The notes under the pieces: generated by a model
What the model was told of the DNA's origin: nothing
The model's input: the letters and a program-made list of their open reading frames with translations, nothing else
Database searches by the model: none
Program-made: the position numbers and the translations under genes
Shown here: piece after piece, positions 1-9,143 of the stretch
Numbering within the stretch: position 1 is the first letter of the stretch
How the letters are laid out: every line of letters begins with the position of its first letter
Source: an uncultured Prevotella sp.
GTDB lineage: Bacteria > Bacteroidota > Bacteroidia > Bacteroidales > Bacteroidaceae
Length of the DNA stretch: 64,000 bases
Assembly: GCA_900545525.1 (NCBI GenBank)
Contig: UQZX01000014.1
Span: 16,174 to 80,173, forward strand
Direction of reading: 5' to 3'

Positions 1-27
1 GTCGTAAAGTTCGGTAAAGTTAATCAT
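1..27 (-). CDS. 5' end of an unidentified gene running off the left edge
   Basis: An ATG on the minus strand at 25-27 opens a frame reading MINFTELYD before the window ends. A Bacteroidota -7 element lies 23 bases upstream on the same strand, which makes this a plausible gene start. Nine residues are too few to name a product. It points in the same direction as the beta-helix gene ending at 161 and is separated from it by a terminator. Confidence 0.45.
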
Positions 28-49
28 AGGTTTTTAGTTCTTTCGGTTG

Positions 50-57
50 CAAAGATA
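50..57 (-). promoter_or_regulatory. -7 promoter element of the partial gene at the left edge
   Basis: The plus strand reads CAAAGATA, so the minus strand reads TATCTTTG, an exact TAnnTTTG match to the Bacteroidota -7 consensus. It would place the transcription start about 15 to 20 bases before the ATG at 27. No clear TTTG was seen at -33. Confidence 0.5.
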
Positions 58-106
58 TGAACAGAAAGCATAAAAAAATGGGAAAAATCAGTCTTAAAAT
101 AAAAAA

Positions 107-139
107 AACAGGTATTGAATATGATTTTCAATACCTGTT
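107..139 (-). terminator. Rho-independent terminator of the beta-helix gene
   Basis: A 13-bp perfect stem (107-119 paired with 127-139) closes a 7-base loop. Read on the minus strand it is followed by a run of T. It lies just past the stop codon of the gene ending at 161. Confidence 0.85.
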
Positions 140-160
140 ATCAGTATTTTCCAAAGGCTA

Positions 161-3100
161 TTATAAACTTTCCAGCCAGTATATATTGTTGCCTTTAGCG
201 TTGTTTATCTCCAAAATTCCGCTTGTTTTACGGTTCTTGTCAAGGCTTTTTATCTCTCCGGTCTTGCCGTTGATACTGCTCAGTCTGTATTTTCCGGGCT
301 TTATATTCACCTTTATCGGTTTATTGTTCAAGGCATAGATGATGTATCCTGTGCCCGGTTTACCGGCAATGAGATAACTTGCATCCGTATCGTTTCCTGT
401 CAATGGCTGCATCTTTGCGGCATCACTTAGGAACTTGTTGTCTTTAACCGGTATGTTGGGACATGAGCCGCCCGCCATGAATATAGCCCAGCCATATTGC
501 GGATACTGCTGAGAGAAGAATGTTACCGCTTTCTCCGGATATCTTGTGCGATATTCGCTTACAGCCTTGTATGCCTCATTGAAACCGGTTTTTCCCACTT
601 TCATCTTTCTCATGAACTGACGCGGAGCCATGTTCTTGCCTGCTGACGGTGCCCAAAGCCCTTCCGTGTTGTAGTGCCAGTAGCGTATGTCTATGATGTC
701 CACCACCTTTGAAAGCTCGGGGTCCTCAAGTATTGCGTCCTGTGCATCCTTTGTGCAGCTTAGTGCCACGAGGGTGTTGTGTCCTGTCTCTTTTTCCCAT
801 TCGGCGATTGTCTCGAGCCAGAAACGCACAAAGTGCAGCGGTCCAGTATATTCCTCGCTTATGAGCTGTATGACGTTTCCGTTGTCTTTCGTGTTTTCCA
901 GACATTGTCTTATATACTGCCTGTGCAGTTCTTTCAGCTTTCCATTGTTCAGATCATAGAACTGTTCTGCCATGAATATGCGCTTGTCTCCAGTAAATGG
1001 GACAGGTTCGGGGAAATCGGTGCCGTTGATGTTGTTCACCGGCCGCCACGGACTGTCAACCCAGTGGGCACCCGCTTCAAGAATGTTGTGCTGGAAATAG
1101 TGCTGGTTGAAGAGCAGCTGTCCGTGCTGTGCACCCTTTGTCGCATATTCTTTAATACGCATCCAGTACCACCTGTTGGGCTTTTTGAGGTCGTAGAGGC
1201 TCAGTCCGTCCCACGCCGTTCCTTCTCCTGTGCGTGTAAAAGGCAGTTCGTAGAACGGAGCCCATACATCGCCGTCGGCACGGCGCACGCGTTCATGGTC
1301 CGTGCGGCGCAGGTCGTACCACAATCCGTAATGATGATCAAGTATGCAGTAGTCGTGCTTGTCAAGATAGTTTACAACGGAGTCTATGCGGTCTGTCCAG
1401 CCCGTTCCTTCCCTTCCCGGTACAAAACGTGTAATGGCTGGTCTTGCCCCGTTCTCGGCAAAGTTGTCCTTTACCCGTCCCGACCACCATGGTATGGCGT
1501 ATCTGTTTCCTGTTATCATCCGTCCTTCGGCTGTTATATGCCCGCCTGTAATGCCGTATGTCATGGCTTCATTGGCGGCATCCCCGCTTTTGCAGTATTT
1601 TATGTTGTCGATGTCTTTCAGCCCGTTTGATGCAACGTCGGCGGAGTAGGGGATTGAGTCCTGCCACATTTCGAGCGTCAGCCTCGGTGTTGTCAGCGAT
1701 TTTTGTGCCATGAGCTGTGCCGCTGCTATTTCCGGACTGCTCGACGCATCGGTGTTTCTCGGAAGAACATATCCGTTTACGCCCTTTCCGTTCATCCTCT
1801 TTTCCAGCTGCTCATAGAACAGGCTTCGCGGTCTTACATGGTTGTTGCTGTTAGTCCACTCACCGTTTCCTGTCAGTGTACCCCAACATCCGTTGGCACT
1901 GTTCCTGTTGTCTTTGTCCGGTGAATAACACCATAGTGTGGAGCCTGTGCACTGCCACATCATACTGTTAGCCGTGTTCCACCCTGTTCCGAACTGAAAC
2001 TGTTCCAGATTCTCGAAGCGTATGTCGTTTCCGTCAATGTTTACGATGTCAAACAACAGTCCCGCTGCCCACGAACCGATGCTTCCGCTGAAACCGAGCG
2101 ATTCTTCGCCCTCACACTGTACGAAAGCGTTGGGACCTGCGGCGCAGAAACCAGCCGCAAAGTCATGTATTCCATGGCGCGAAACACAACGCTGGATTAG
2201 TGTCTGCTGTCCCCTTGTCAAGAATACGCAACGTCTCCAGCCTCCGGTTTCAGACACCGGTTCGCTTGCGATACAGTCTTCCACCGTAACACGGCTTGTA
2301 TTCTTCTGCAGATTTACCGCACTACCTGCAAAATGCCTGAAGTAAACCCTTCTCACCCAGCAGTCGCGCACGTTGTCCATCCATACCGCATCCCAGCAGT
2401 GATCCTCGTCCTTGGGGTTCCACGTGTTGTGTTCTGACATCAGCGTAAGGTTCTCTATTCCACACTCGGCAATTTCTCCCCTGTTGTATCCCGATACGAC
2501 AAATCCGCCCCCGTATTCAGGATTGAGCGTGCTTGTAATCGGTGCATCAATTGTTATGCTGTTGCCGTTTGCCGCCTTTATCTCGCGCACCCATGTCAAA
2601 TCTATGTCCGTGGCTTTCCATCCGGTATAGTCAAGTCCTCCTCCGAAACCGTTCATACCTAATGATTCAACCCATTCTTTTGTGCATGGACGTACAATCA
2701 TAATCCTTCCGGATGTATTCCTCAGGCTGCCGTCAAGCATCAGTTCCGTGCTCCCAGCCTTAGTATGCCGGCTTATTCTTACGGTATCTCCTTTTACAAA
2801 ATCCTTTTTCCCCTCGATATAGAGCAGTGCCCCGCGGTCTGCCCCCCGTTTCACGATGACGGTTTTGTCCTTGTCTTTACCTCTTATGACAATTCCGTTA
2901 GTGCTTATCCTTAGCGGTCTGTCTATATAAAACGTACCTTCACCTAATAATATAGCACCGCGGAAACCGTCCTTCCCGGCTTTCAGCGAAGCCACATAAT
3001 CAATGGCTTTCTGAATTCTTTCCGAACAGTCGCCGGTTGTATTACCTACAAAAACCACGTTCCTTACGTTGGGTATCTCCCTTTCCGAGGCATGATATCC

Positions 3101-3211
3101 GCATGTCGAATAGTCCATGGGGATGTAAACTTCCTTTGGTTTCTTTCCCGCATAGGTATGCAGTAAAGGCAAGAGAAGCATCGTTGTAATAATTAAAAGC
3201 TTGTTTTTCAT
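161..3211 (-). CDS. Secreted two-domain protein: pectate-lyase-like beta-helix plus a DUF6298-like glycosidase-shaped domain
   Basis: This 1016-residue protein has a signal peptide at about residues 1-21 (MKNKLLIITTMLLLPLLHTY). Residues about 30-480 look like a right-handed parallel beta-helix of the pectate-lyase 3 type, with rungs such as ENLTLMSEHN and VEDCIASEPV. Residues about 590-970 form a second domain rich in W, Y, H and acidic residues (DHHYGLWYDLRRTDHERVRR, FFSQQYPQYGW) that resembles domains of unknown function found beside pectin or rhamnogalacturonan enzymes; I recall the name DUF6298. It likely acts on a pectic polymer at the cell surface or in the periplasm, but the exact reaction cannot be read from the sequence. 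Unlike most secreted proteins here it lacks the C-terminal sorting-type tail. It is downstream of the SusD gene in the same direction, but a terminator and promoter-bearing repeats lie between them, so it probably has its own transcript. Confidence 0.8.
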   Translation of the reverse strand: MKNKLLIITTMLLLPLLHTYAGKKPKEVYIPMDYSTCGYHASEREIPNVRNVVFVGNTTGDCSERIQKAIDYVASLKAGKDGFRGAILLGEGTFYIDRPLRISTNGIVIRGKDKDKTVIVKRGADRGALLYIEGKKDFVKGDTVRISRHTKAGSTELMLDGSLRNTSGRIMIVRPCTKEWVESLGMNGFGGGLDYTGWKATDIDLTWVREIKAANGNSITIDAPITSTLNPEYGGGFVVSGYNRGEIAECGIENLTLMSEHNTWNPKDEDHCWDAVWMDNVRDCWVRRVYFRHFAGSAVNLQKNTSRVTVEDCIASEPVSETGGWRRCVFLTRGQQTLIQRCVSRHGIHDFAAGFCAAGPNAFVQCEGEESLGFSGSIGSWAAGLLFDIVNIDGNDIRFENLEQFQFGTGWNTANSMMWQCTGSTLWCYSPDKDNRNSANGCWGTLTGNGEWTNSNNHVRPRSLFYEQLEKRMNGKGVNGYVLPRNTDASSSPEIAAAQLMAQKSLTTPRLTLEMWQDSIPYSADVASNGLKDIDNIKYCKSGDAANEAMTYGITGGHITAEGRMITGNRYAIPWWSGRVKDNFAENGARPAITRFVPGREGTGWTDRIDSVVNYLDKHDYCILDHHYGLWYDLRRTDHERVRRADGDVWAPFYELPFTRTGEGTAWDGLSLYDLKKPNRWYWMRIKEYATKGAQHGQLLFNQHYFQHNILEAGAHWVDSPWRPVNNINGTDFPEPVPFTGDKRIFMAEQFYDLNNGKLKELHRQYIRQCLENTKDNGNVIQLISEEYTGPLHFVRFWLETIAEWEKETGHNTLVALSCTKDAQDAILEDPELSKVVDIIDIRYWHYNTEGLWAPSAGKNMAPRQFMRKMKVGKTGFNEAYKAVSEYRTRYPEKAVTFFSQQYPQYGWAIFMAGGSCPNIPVKDNKFLSDAAKMQPLTGNDTDASYLIAGKPGTGYIIYALNNKPIKVNIKPGKYRLSSINGKTGEIKSLDKNRKTSGILEINNAKGNNIYWLESL

Positions 3212-3288
3212 ATTGTTTTATGTATTTTTGTTTAAGACGCAGGACCTATGATAATGTAATGTCCCGTTTCGTTCAGGTAATTGTTTTT

Positions 3289-3435
3289 TGCAAAGATAAT
3301 ACCAGCCGAACGCAATCAAGCTTGCTTGTAATTGCTGAGGCGCCGTTTATCTTATGCAAAGATAATACCAGCCGAACGCAATCAAGTTTGCTTGTAATTG
3401 CTGAGGCGCAGCTTGTCTTATGCAAAGATAATACA
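3289..3435 (-). repeat. Tandem 66-bp promoter-bearing repeats (two full units plus the start of a third)
   Basis: Units begin at 3289 and 3355, and a partial third begins at 3421, exactly 66 bp apart. Each starts TGCAAAGATAATACCAGCC, which on the minus strand supplies a TATCTTTG -7 element. Each contains an imperfect hairpin around GCAATCAAG. The first unit lies 78 bases before the start codon at 3211, so the array probably drives that gene. A single related copy lies at 31919 before the pectinesterase-like gene. The rest of the 3212-3567 gap holds only the SusD terminator. Confidence 0.85.
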
Positions 3436-3495
3436 TTTGTCTTATAAGTACACTTTCTTATATTGATAAAGATGTAATTTCAAATACTTTAAACA

Positions 3496-3528
3496 AAAAG
3501 GAGACACCCGTTGCGGGTATCTCCTTTT
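3496..3528 (-). terminator. Terminator after the first SusD gene
   Basis: A 14-bp stem with one G-T type mismatch (3496-3509 with 3515-3528) closes a 5-base loop. It is A-rich on one side and T-rich on the other, and starts 40 bases past the SusD stop codon. Confidence 0.85.
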
Positions 3529-3567
3529 ATTATATATAGGTATATTTACCTTTATACCATTTGCCTT

Positions 3568-5799
3568 TTATTCAGCTTGCGGCTCTTCTGCCAGCGGGTC
3601 AAATGTGCCGGCTGCATTACCTTTGTTTGTGTCAGCCCATCCGATGGTCTGTTCTATACCGGTATTGTCAGACATTGCTCCTCCGCTGAGTCCCAAGAAG
3701 TAGTAGTTCGGTAGGAAGTTTACAAACAGGTCTATCTTGTCAGATGTGCGTGCGTCACCCTTCTTCAGTTTGCGTACAAGATATGTGTCGTAGAACTCCT
3801 TCAACTTAGCCTGCTCTGCCTTAATGTCATTGCGAAGGTCCATTGCGTATGCATCACGCTGTTCTACAGTAAGAGCCGGTGTTGTTCCGCTCAATATCGG
3901 GTCTACCTCGGTGCGTGCGCCTTGAGTTGTTGCACCTACTGCGTATGGCTCTTTAAGGCGGAACTCAAGGTTCTCGCGGCGCTGGTCGTTAAGTGGCTTC
4001 ACGCCGAGCCATGTACAGGTGTTGCCACCCCATCCTGTAAGTGTCCATGAGGCGGGAGCGCCTGCCACTGGTACTGCACCACCATCGAACAACATCCAGC
4101 GGCGCATGTCGTCAAAGCGCTTGCCTTCGTATGCAAGCTCTATCTGGCGCTCGTAAAGGATAGCGCTCATACATGCAGCCTGATCGTTAATTAGGTTTGA
4201 AGGCAAACCGTAATTGTTCTCAGCTGTATAGCCGACACGTGCACGTATCTTTTGAAGCTGGTCAACAGCCACATCCATGTGTCCTGCGCCACAAGCAGCC
4301 TCTGCAAGGTTGAGCATTACCTCTGTATAGCGTATTTCCAAGAAAGGAGCAGCGCTGCGCTTGAACGAGCGTCCGGTGTTCTCGAATTTATAGCACGGTG
4401 ATTTGTTCACGTCCGCATCGTCAGAACGCTTTCGCACATAGAAGCCCTTACCGTTTGTAAAGAGGTTGTCTGCACCGTATGCCTTGCCTTCAACGTTGCC
4501 TGCATCATCGGCATTCTCATACCACATATAGTTCCAAAGGATATAATTCTCACCCTTGTAAGGGTTGAAGTTTTGGCTACTTGTCGGGTCACCAGAGAAA
4601 GCCCAACGAACGCCGGGAAATGCGAATGTGCGATAGAAGCGCGGGTCACGGTTCATGAACGGCAATTCAGGGTCGTATGTCTCGTTCGATGCTTCCAGCT
4701 TGGTGTATGTACCAGCACTTGCCGGAACTTTACCGTCTGCCATTGGGAACAGGTCTACAATCATTGCCGAAGGTATGACGCCACCACCACCCATGGTGTT
4801 CGACGGGCGGATAGCATTCTCCCAGTTGTTGTTGCGGCTGTAATCTGGAACACCATTGTCTGCAATGTCATTGTTTATCTGTATGAACACCGCTTCCGGG
4901 TTGCGGTCTGTTGTAGTGAACATATTTGCCCATGTAGATGCGTTCGTTCCGGGGTTACCCTCGCCATACATGCCATAACCACACTGTGCCATAACCGTCA
5001 TCGACTTGTTGATATATTCATAGGCATCTATCCAGCGCTGACTGTCGTTGGCGCGGTTGAACAACGGGCTTGCCCACAACAGCATCATACGTCCCTTTAG
5101 AGCCATCGCTGTTCCGGCTGTGACACGTCCGTAATCATCACTCCTGCTCCATCCGCCATCTGTTGTATACGGTGTAAGCAGCTCTGCAGCTCTGTCAAGG
5201 TCATCACAAATAAACTTGTAAGTTGCCTTTGCCGAAGAGCGCGGAACGAACGACGAAGACTCTATAGGCATTACCTTGTCAATCAGAGGCACACCGCCGT
5301 ACCATTTGAACATCATGTAATAGCACCATGCACGGAAGAAGTATACCTGTCCGAGGAATTTGTCCTTGTTGTCCTGGTCAAGTTTGCCTGCAGAGATGCC
5401 TTCTATCACATCGTTGATATTTCTTATGCGTCCCCAAACAGACTCCACAATGTTGTTCTTTTGTCCCTGGAAGTAGTTTGGCACGTTGCCCACTTCGGCA
5501 AGCAAGGGATTCTGTGGGTTTACAAAGCATCCAAAGCCGCTGAACTCTTCTGTCGACTTGCTCTCATCGTCTGCCAAGCCGTTCTGCGGGTTCTTCCAAA
5601 TCTTACGCGAGTTAGGCGTAGGCAGACACCACTGGTAAACGTCATTTACACGTCCGGCAACGCCGTCAAGGTCATCGTATACCTCAGAGCCTACACGGCC
5701 GAAATCTTTTTTCTCTTCAAGAAAAGAGTCGCTGCACGAAGTCATTGCCACAGCTGCAAACACAACTGCACCGACCAATTTTATATTTCTATATTTCAT
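3568..5799 (-). CDS. SusD/RagB-family surface glycan-binding lipoprotein (minus module)
   Basis: The 743-residue product starts MKYRNIKLVGAVVF and has a lipobox (AVAMTSCSD) with the acylated cysteine near residue 22, so it should be an outer-membrane lipoprotein. SusD-family proteins cap their SusC partner and bind the imported oligosaccharide. Family features include the helical segment FLGQVYFFRAWCYYMMFKWY and the C-terminal ILYERQIELAYEGKRFDDMR. I chose the ATG at 5799 rather than upstream in-frame starts because those overlap the SusC gene and would mask the lipoprotein signal. It begins 13 bases after the SusC stop, so the two are co-transcribed. Its closest relative in the window is the SusD at 16464-18758, which shares the C-terminal AGTFDPL / NGTFDPL ending. 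The substrate is inferred to be pectic, from the neighbours only. Confidence 0.93.
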   Translation of the reverse strand: MKYRNIKLVGAVVFAAVAMTSCSDSFLEEKKDFGRVGSEVYDDLDGVAGRVNDVYQWCLPTPNSRKIWKNPQNGLADDESKSTEEFSGFGCFVNPQNPLLAEVGNVPNYFQGQKNNIVESVWGRIRNINDVIEGISAGKLDQDNKDKFLGQVYFFRAWCYYMMFKWYGGVPLIDKVMPIESSSFVPRSSAKATYKFICDDLDRAAELLTPYTTDGGWSRSDDYGRVTAGTAMALKGRMMLLWASPLFNRANDSQRWIDAYEYINKSMTVMAQCGYGMYGEGNPGTNASTWANMFTTTDRNPEAVFIQINNDIADNGVPDYSRNNNWENAIRPSNTMGGGGVIPSAMIVDLFPMADGKVPASAGTYTKLEASNETYDPELPFMNRDPRFYRTFAFPGVRWAFSGDPTSSQNFNPYKGENYILWNYMWYENADDAGNVEGKAYGADNLFTNGKGFYVRKRSDDADVNKSPCYKFENTGRSFKRSAAPFLEIRYTEVMLNLAEAACGAGHMDVAVDQLQKIRARVGYTAENNYGLPSNLINDQAACMSAILYERQIELAYEGKRFDDMRRWMLFDGGAVPVAGAPASWTLTGWGGNTCTWLGVKPLNDQRRENLEFRLKEPYAVGATTQGARTEVDPILSGTTPALTVEQRDAYAMDLRNDIKAEQAKLKEFYDTYLVRKLKKGDARTSDKIDLFVNFLPNYYFLGLSGGAMSDNTGIEQTIGWADTNKGNAAGTFDPLAEEPQAE

Positions 5800-5812
5800 T
5801 GTTTCTACTTTT

Positions 5813-8800
5813 TTAGAATGATACATTAACACCAACAGTCCATTTACGCAGACGCGGATAGCTACCATAAGAACACATAGTATCTATGTAGTTGTCAGGA
5901 TTAGGATTGTAGAAGCTCAGCAGGTTCTGACCTGTCACGTTCAGGCGCACACCGTCTATTCCAAAAGGCTTCAGCCAACTCTTTGGCAACGAATAAGCAA
6001 GGGTAAGACGGTTGAGTGTAACTCTTGTGTCGCTCACTCTCCAGAACGAGCTTTGTACAGAGTTTACATCTGCATACTTAAGGTTAGGCAGATTGCCGTT
6101 TCTGTTTGCTTTCATCAGCAGGTTACCGCTTGCGTCATAGATATCCTCATAGACGAACATGTTGTCCGGATTCCAGAACGACGGCATATTGGTATATTCA
6201 AATTTATTGCCGGGATTCAGAGCATTGGAATCGACAAATCTGTATCCGCCCCAGCTTGCGCCAAGCTGTGCCGTAATGGCAAGACCTTTCCATTCTGCGC
6301 TGAGGTTTGCGGTAAATCCGTAAGGATTGCCACGGTGCGAAAGCTGCACCTTGTCGTCCTCTTCTTTTACTATACCATCAGGACCGTCATACGTGCCGGT
6401 CTCTTTATTATAAGCTCCACGGATGTCTTTATAGATAAGCATACCCGGGCGCATATCGTCGAGTGTATTACCCATATACGATGTTATGTTGTACTTCTCG
6501 AAGTATTCGTAAATTTCCTGGAAGCTGCGGAACATACCGATGCACTGCATACCCCATGCGCCCCTGTCTGTACGGTCGCCACGGCGAATTTGCCTGTAGG
6601 CTTCGTCGTCTTCCCAAGGCATCAGAAGCACCTTGTTGTCTCTGTAACCTGTATTTATACCAACTTTGTATTTGAAGTCCTTGCCAATCTTGTCACGCCA
6701 TGTAAGGCTGAGCTCATATCCCCAGCTGTCCATTTTACCGTAGTTCGTAGGAGCCGACACTGTACCCACTGTACCGGGGATGGTGGCAGAGCTGATCATA
6801 AGCATGTCGCGGTTCCACTCATAATAAGCATCGAAGTTGATTGCAAGACGGCTGTCAAGCAGGTTTATGTCAATACCCAAGTTGCCTTTGTATGCCTTGT
6901 CCCAGTGTGCGTCGCGGTTTATAGACGAATTACCCTTGTTAAGGGTTATATGGCTGCCGGCTTCGTTGCTGCTGCCTGTACCAAATATCGCGCCCTTGTC
7001 TTTGTCTGTTGAATATGTCTGTATCCACATCCATGGGTCTGTGTTGTCACGACCGGTAAGTCCGAAAGAACCACGAAGCTTCAAGAAATCGATTTTCGGC
7101 ATTGCCTTCTTGAACCAAGATTCTTCAGAAACGACCCAACCTGCAGACAGTGACGGGAAATATCCCCAATAGTTTTCAGGAGCAAACTTTGTTGAGGCAT
7201 CCGAACGCATAAGGAACTCCAAGAGATATTTGTTAGCGTAAGAGTAGTTGATACGTCCGATGTATGAAAGCATACCCGACTCAGAACGTCCCCATGTGGT
7301 AGACATTGCAGAACCTTCTGCAACAGAACCTGACTGTCCGGTTGTGAAGCTGTACGGATTGGTAACATACCCTAAAAGGTCTTCTGTCTCCGATTCTCTC
7401 TTCTCCACTGAGAACAATCCTGCCAGATGATGATCTCCAAAGTCGCGTGCATAACTTACCGTGAAGTTCATCTGGTAGCTGTCGCTTTTTGACATTTCAC
7501 GCTGCAGGTAACCCGAGCCTGAACCACCGTTAAGCACAACCGCGCCACCGTTTGCAAGTACAAAGTTCGCATCGTCCATCAGTGCGTCATAGTTGTCGCC
7601 TACCGGAGTGTAAAGGTGGTTGCCGCTTCCCGAACGCTCCACCATCTGATAAATTTTGTAAGACGATCCGTACTGGTTTGTCTTGTCATTGCTTATGTTC
7701 TTAGAGTAAGAGAAACGCATCTTCAGACCTTTCAACGGCTTGTACCAGCTGAAGTCGTATTCAAGAGCTGCATTGATAGTCATATTGTTTGTTGTGTTCT
7801 TGCTGTAGTCGCCCGAGTTCTGCAAAACATCGAAAGCATAGTTCTGCTCACCGTTTTTCTGTGTATTGCTCGGTCCGTAAGCAGCAATGGGCAGACCGTT
7901 TACATACTCAGGCATATAATACGGGCGTGTAAGCAGCAATCTGTAGTCGTTCTGCTCGTTTGTACCGCCAACCTTTACAAGCGGTTTGTTTTTCTTGCCA
8001 TAGTCGCCGCTCACCTGCATCGAAGCCTTCAGCCCCTTGGTTATGTTGAGGTCAACTCCGGCACGGTAGTTCCAGCGGTCATAGTCCATTATACCAAGGT
8101 TTCCCTCTTGTGTGAAGTAACCGATGTTGGCATAATAATTTGCCTTTTCAGAAGCACCGCCCACATTGATGCTGTGTCTCTGCGTAATACCTGTTTCCCA
8201 GTATTTGTCCAGCAAATCGTAGTTAAGGCTCTTCATCGCCTCAAGCTCGTCAGCTTGGAAGAGGTCGGTCTTGAGGTTAAGGTTTGTCTGCAACGGGTCG
8301 CCTGCCATTGTGGCATTATACAACCGTCCGTAGTTGTAAGCACTGAGCATCTTCGGATGCGACATGGCATCTGTTATACCGAACTGTCCGGAGTAAGAAA
8401 TCTTCGGTGCACCGAGTTTTCCCTTCTTTGTTGTCACAAGGATAACACCGTTTGCAGCGCGTGCTCCGTAAACGGCAGCGGCAGCGTCTTTCAATACAGA
8501 GATGTTTTCAATTGTCGTAGGGTCAAGGTTGTTGAATGCCGTGTTGTCAGATATAAAACCATCGATTACAAAAAGAGGTTCCTCGCTCTTGCTCCCGGCA
8601 GCAGCCAATGACGCATTGTCACGGATGCTAAGGCGTGATGGTTCTCCCGGGCGGTTTATAGAAGGATTATTTACGCTCAATCCGTTAACAAGACCGTTCA
8701 GTGAACTTGCCACATCGCCAGAAGCCAAGTCTTGTATCTCGTCTACATTCACCGTCGATATGGCACCGGTGAGGTGTGCTTTTTTCTGCACGCCGTAACC

Positions 8801-9118
8801 TACAACGACAACCTCTTCAAGGTTCTGTGCGTCTTCCTTTAGCTGCACACGACCGCCTGGAGCTACCGTCTGTGAAATATAACCTATATAAGATATTGTT
8901 ATCTTTTTGCCTTTGGGCACCTGTATAGTATAGTTACCGTCAAGGTCGGTGATGACACCCGAGCCCGGCTGTCCGGCAACAACCACTGATGCGCCGATGA
9001 CAGGCTCGCCTTTCTCGTCAACGACAGTTCCTTTCACTGTCTGGTTCTGTGCCATGGCAGGAGCGGCGAACAACGCCATAAAGCCGAGGCATAAACTTAT
9101 TATGACTTTTCTTTTCAT
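5813..9118 (-). CDS. SusC/RagA-family TonB-dependent outer-membrane transporter (minus module)
   Basis: This 1101-residue protein has a signal peptide (MKRKVIISLCLGFMALF...AMAQ, about 24 residues). A carboxypeptidase-D-regulatory-like domain follows at about 25-105 (VKGTVVDEKGEPVIGASVVV), then the junction NLEEVVVVGYGVQKKAHLTG, the plug (about 110-230, ending near GARAANGVILVTTKKGK) and a long beta-barrel ending in aromatic F (WTVGVNVSF). It imports oligosaccharides across the outer membrane using TonB energy, together with the SusD just downstream. The gene upstream, 25 bases away, is the surface lipoprotein ending at 9144. Its N-terminal 110 residues are almost the same as those of the SusC at 13140, its paralogue in the divergent module. 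Confidence 0.96.
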   Translation of the reverse strand: MKRKVIISLCLGFMALFAAPAMAQNQTVKGTVVDEKGEPVIGASVVVAGQPGSGVITDLDGNYTIQVPKGKKITISYIGYISQTVAPGGRVQLKEDAQNLEEVVVVGYGVQKKAHLTGAISTVNVDEIQDLASGDVASSLNGLVNGLSVNNPSINRPGEPSRLSIRDNASLAAAGSKSEEPLFVIDGFISDNTAFNNLDPTTIENISVLKDAAAAVYGARAANGVILVTTKKGKLGAPKISYSGQFGITDAMSHPKMLSAYNYGRLYNATMAGDPLQTNLNLKTDLFQADELEAMKSLNYDLLDKYWETGITQRHSINVGGASEKANYYANIGYFTQEGNLGIMDYDRWNYRAGVDLNITKGLKASMQVSGDYGKKNKPLVKVGGTNEQNDYRLLLTRPYYMPEYVNGLPIAAYGPSNTQKNGEQNYAFDVLQNSGDYSKNTTNNMTINAALEYDFSWYKPLKGLKMRFSYSKNISNDKTNQYGSSYKIYQMVERSGSGNHLYTPVGDNYDALMDDANFVLANGGAVVLNGGSGSGYLQREMSKSDSYQMNFTVSYARDFGDHHLAGLFSVEKRESETEDLLGYVTNPYSFTTGQSGSVAEGSAMSTTWGRSESGMLSYIGRINYSYANKYLLEFLMRSDASTKFAPENYWGYFPSLSAGWVVSEESWFKKAMPKIDFLKLRGSFGLTGRDNTDPWMWIQTYSTDKDKGAIFGTGSSNEAGSHITLNKGNSSINRDAHWDKAYKGNLGIDINLLDSRLAINFDAYYEWNRDMLMISSATIPGTVGTVSAPTNYGKMDSWGYELSLTWRDKIGKDFKYKVGINTGYRDNKVLLMPWEDDEAYRQIRRGDRTDRGAWGMQCIGMFRSFQEIYEYFEKYNITSYMGNTLDDMRPGMLIYKDIRGAYNKETGTYDGPDGIVKEEDDKVQLSHRGNPYGFTANLSAEWKGLAITAQLGASWGGYRFVDSNALNPGNKFEYTNMPSFWNPDNMFVYEDIYDASGNLLMKANRNGNLPNLKYADVNSVQSSFWRVSDTRVTLNRLTLAYSLPKSWLKPFGIDGVRLNVTGQNLLSFYNPNPDNYIDTMCSYGSYPRLRKWTVGVNVSF

Positions 9119-9143
9119 ACTGTTATTCTTTAATATTAAATTC

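Noticed and set aside
779..1630. Long antisense frames over the beta-helix gene and over the SusC genes
   Set aside because: They lack signal peptides, domains and promoters, and are explained as shadows of strong coding frames.
3289..3435. Tandem repeats as a CRISPR array
   Set aside because: The whole 66-bp unit is repeated with no unique spacers, only two full copies exist, and no cas gene is present.
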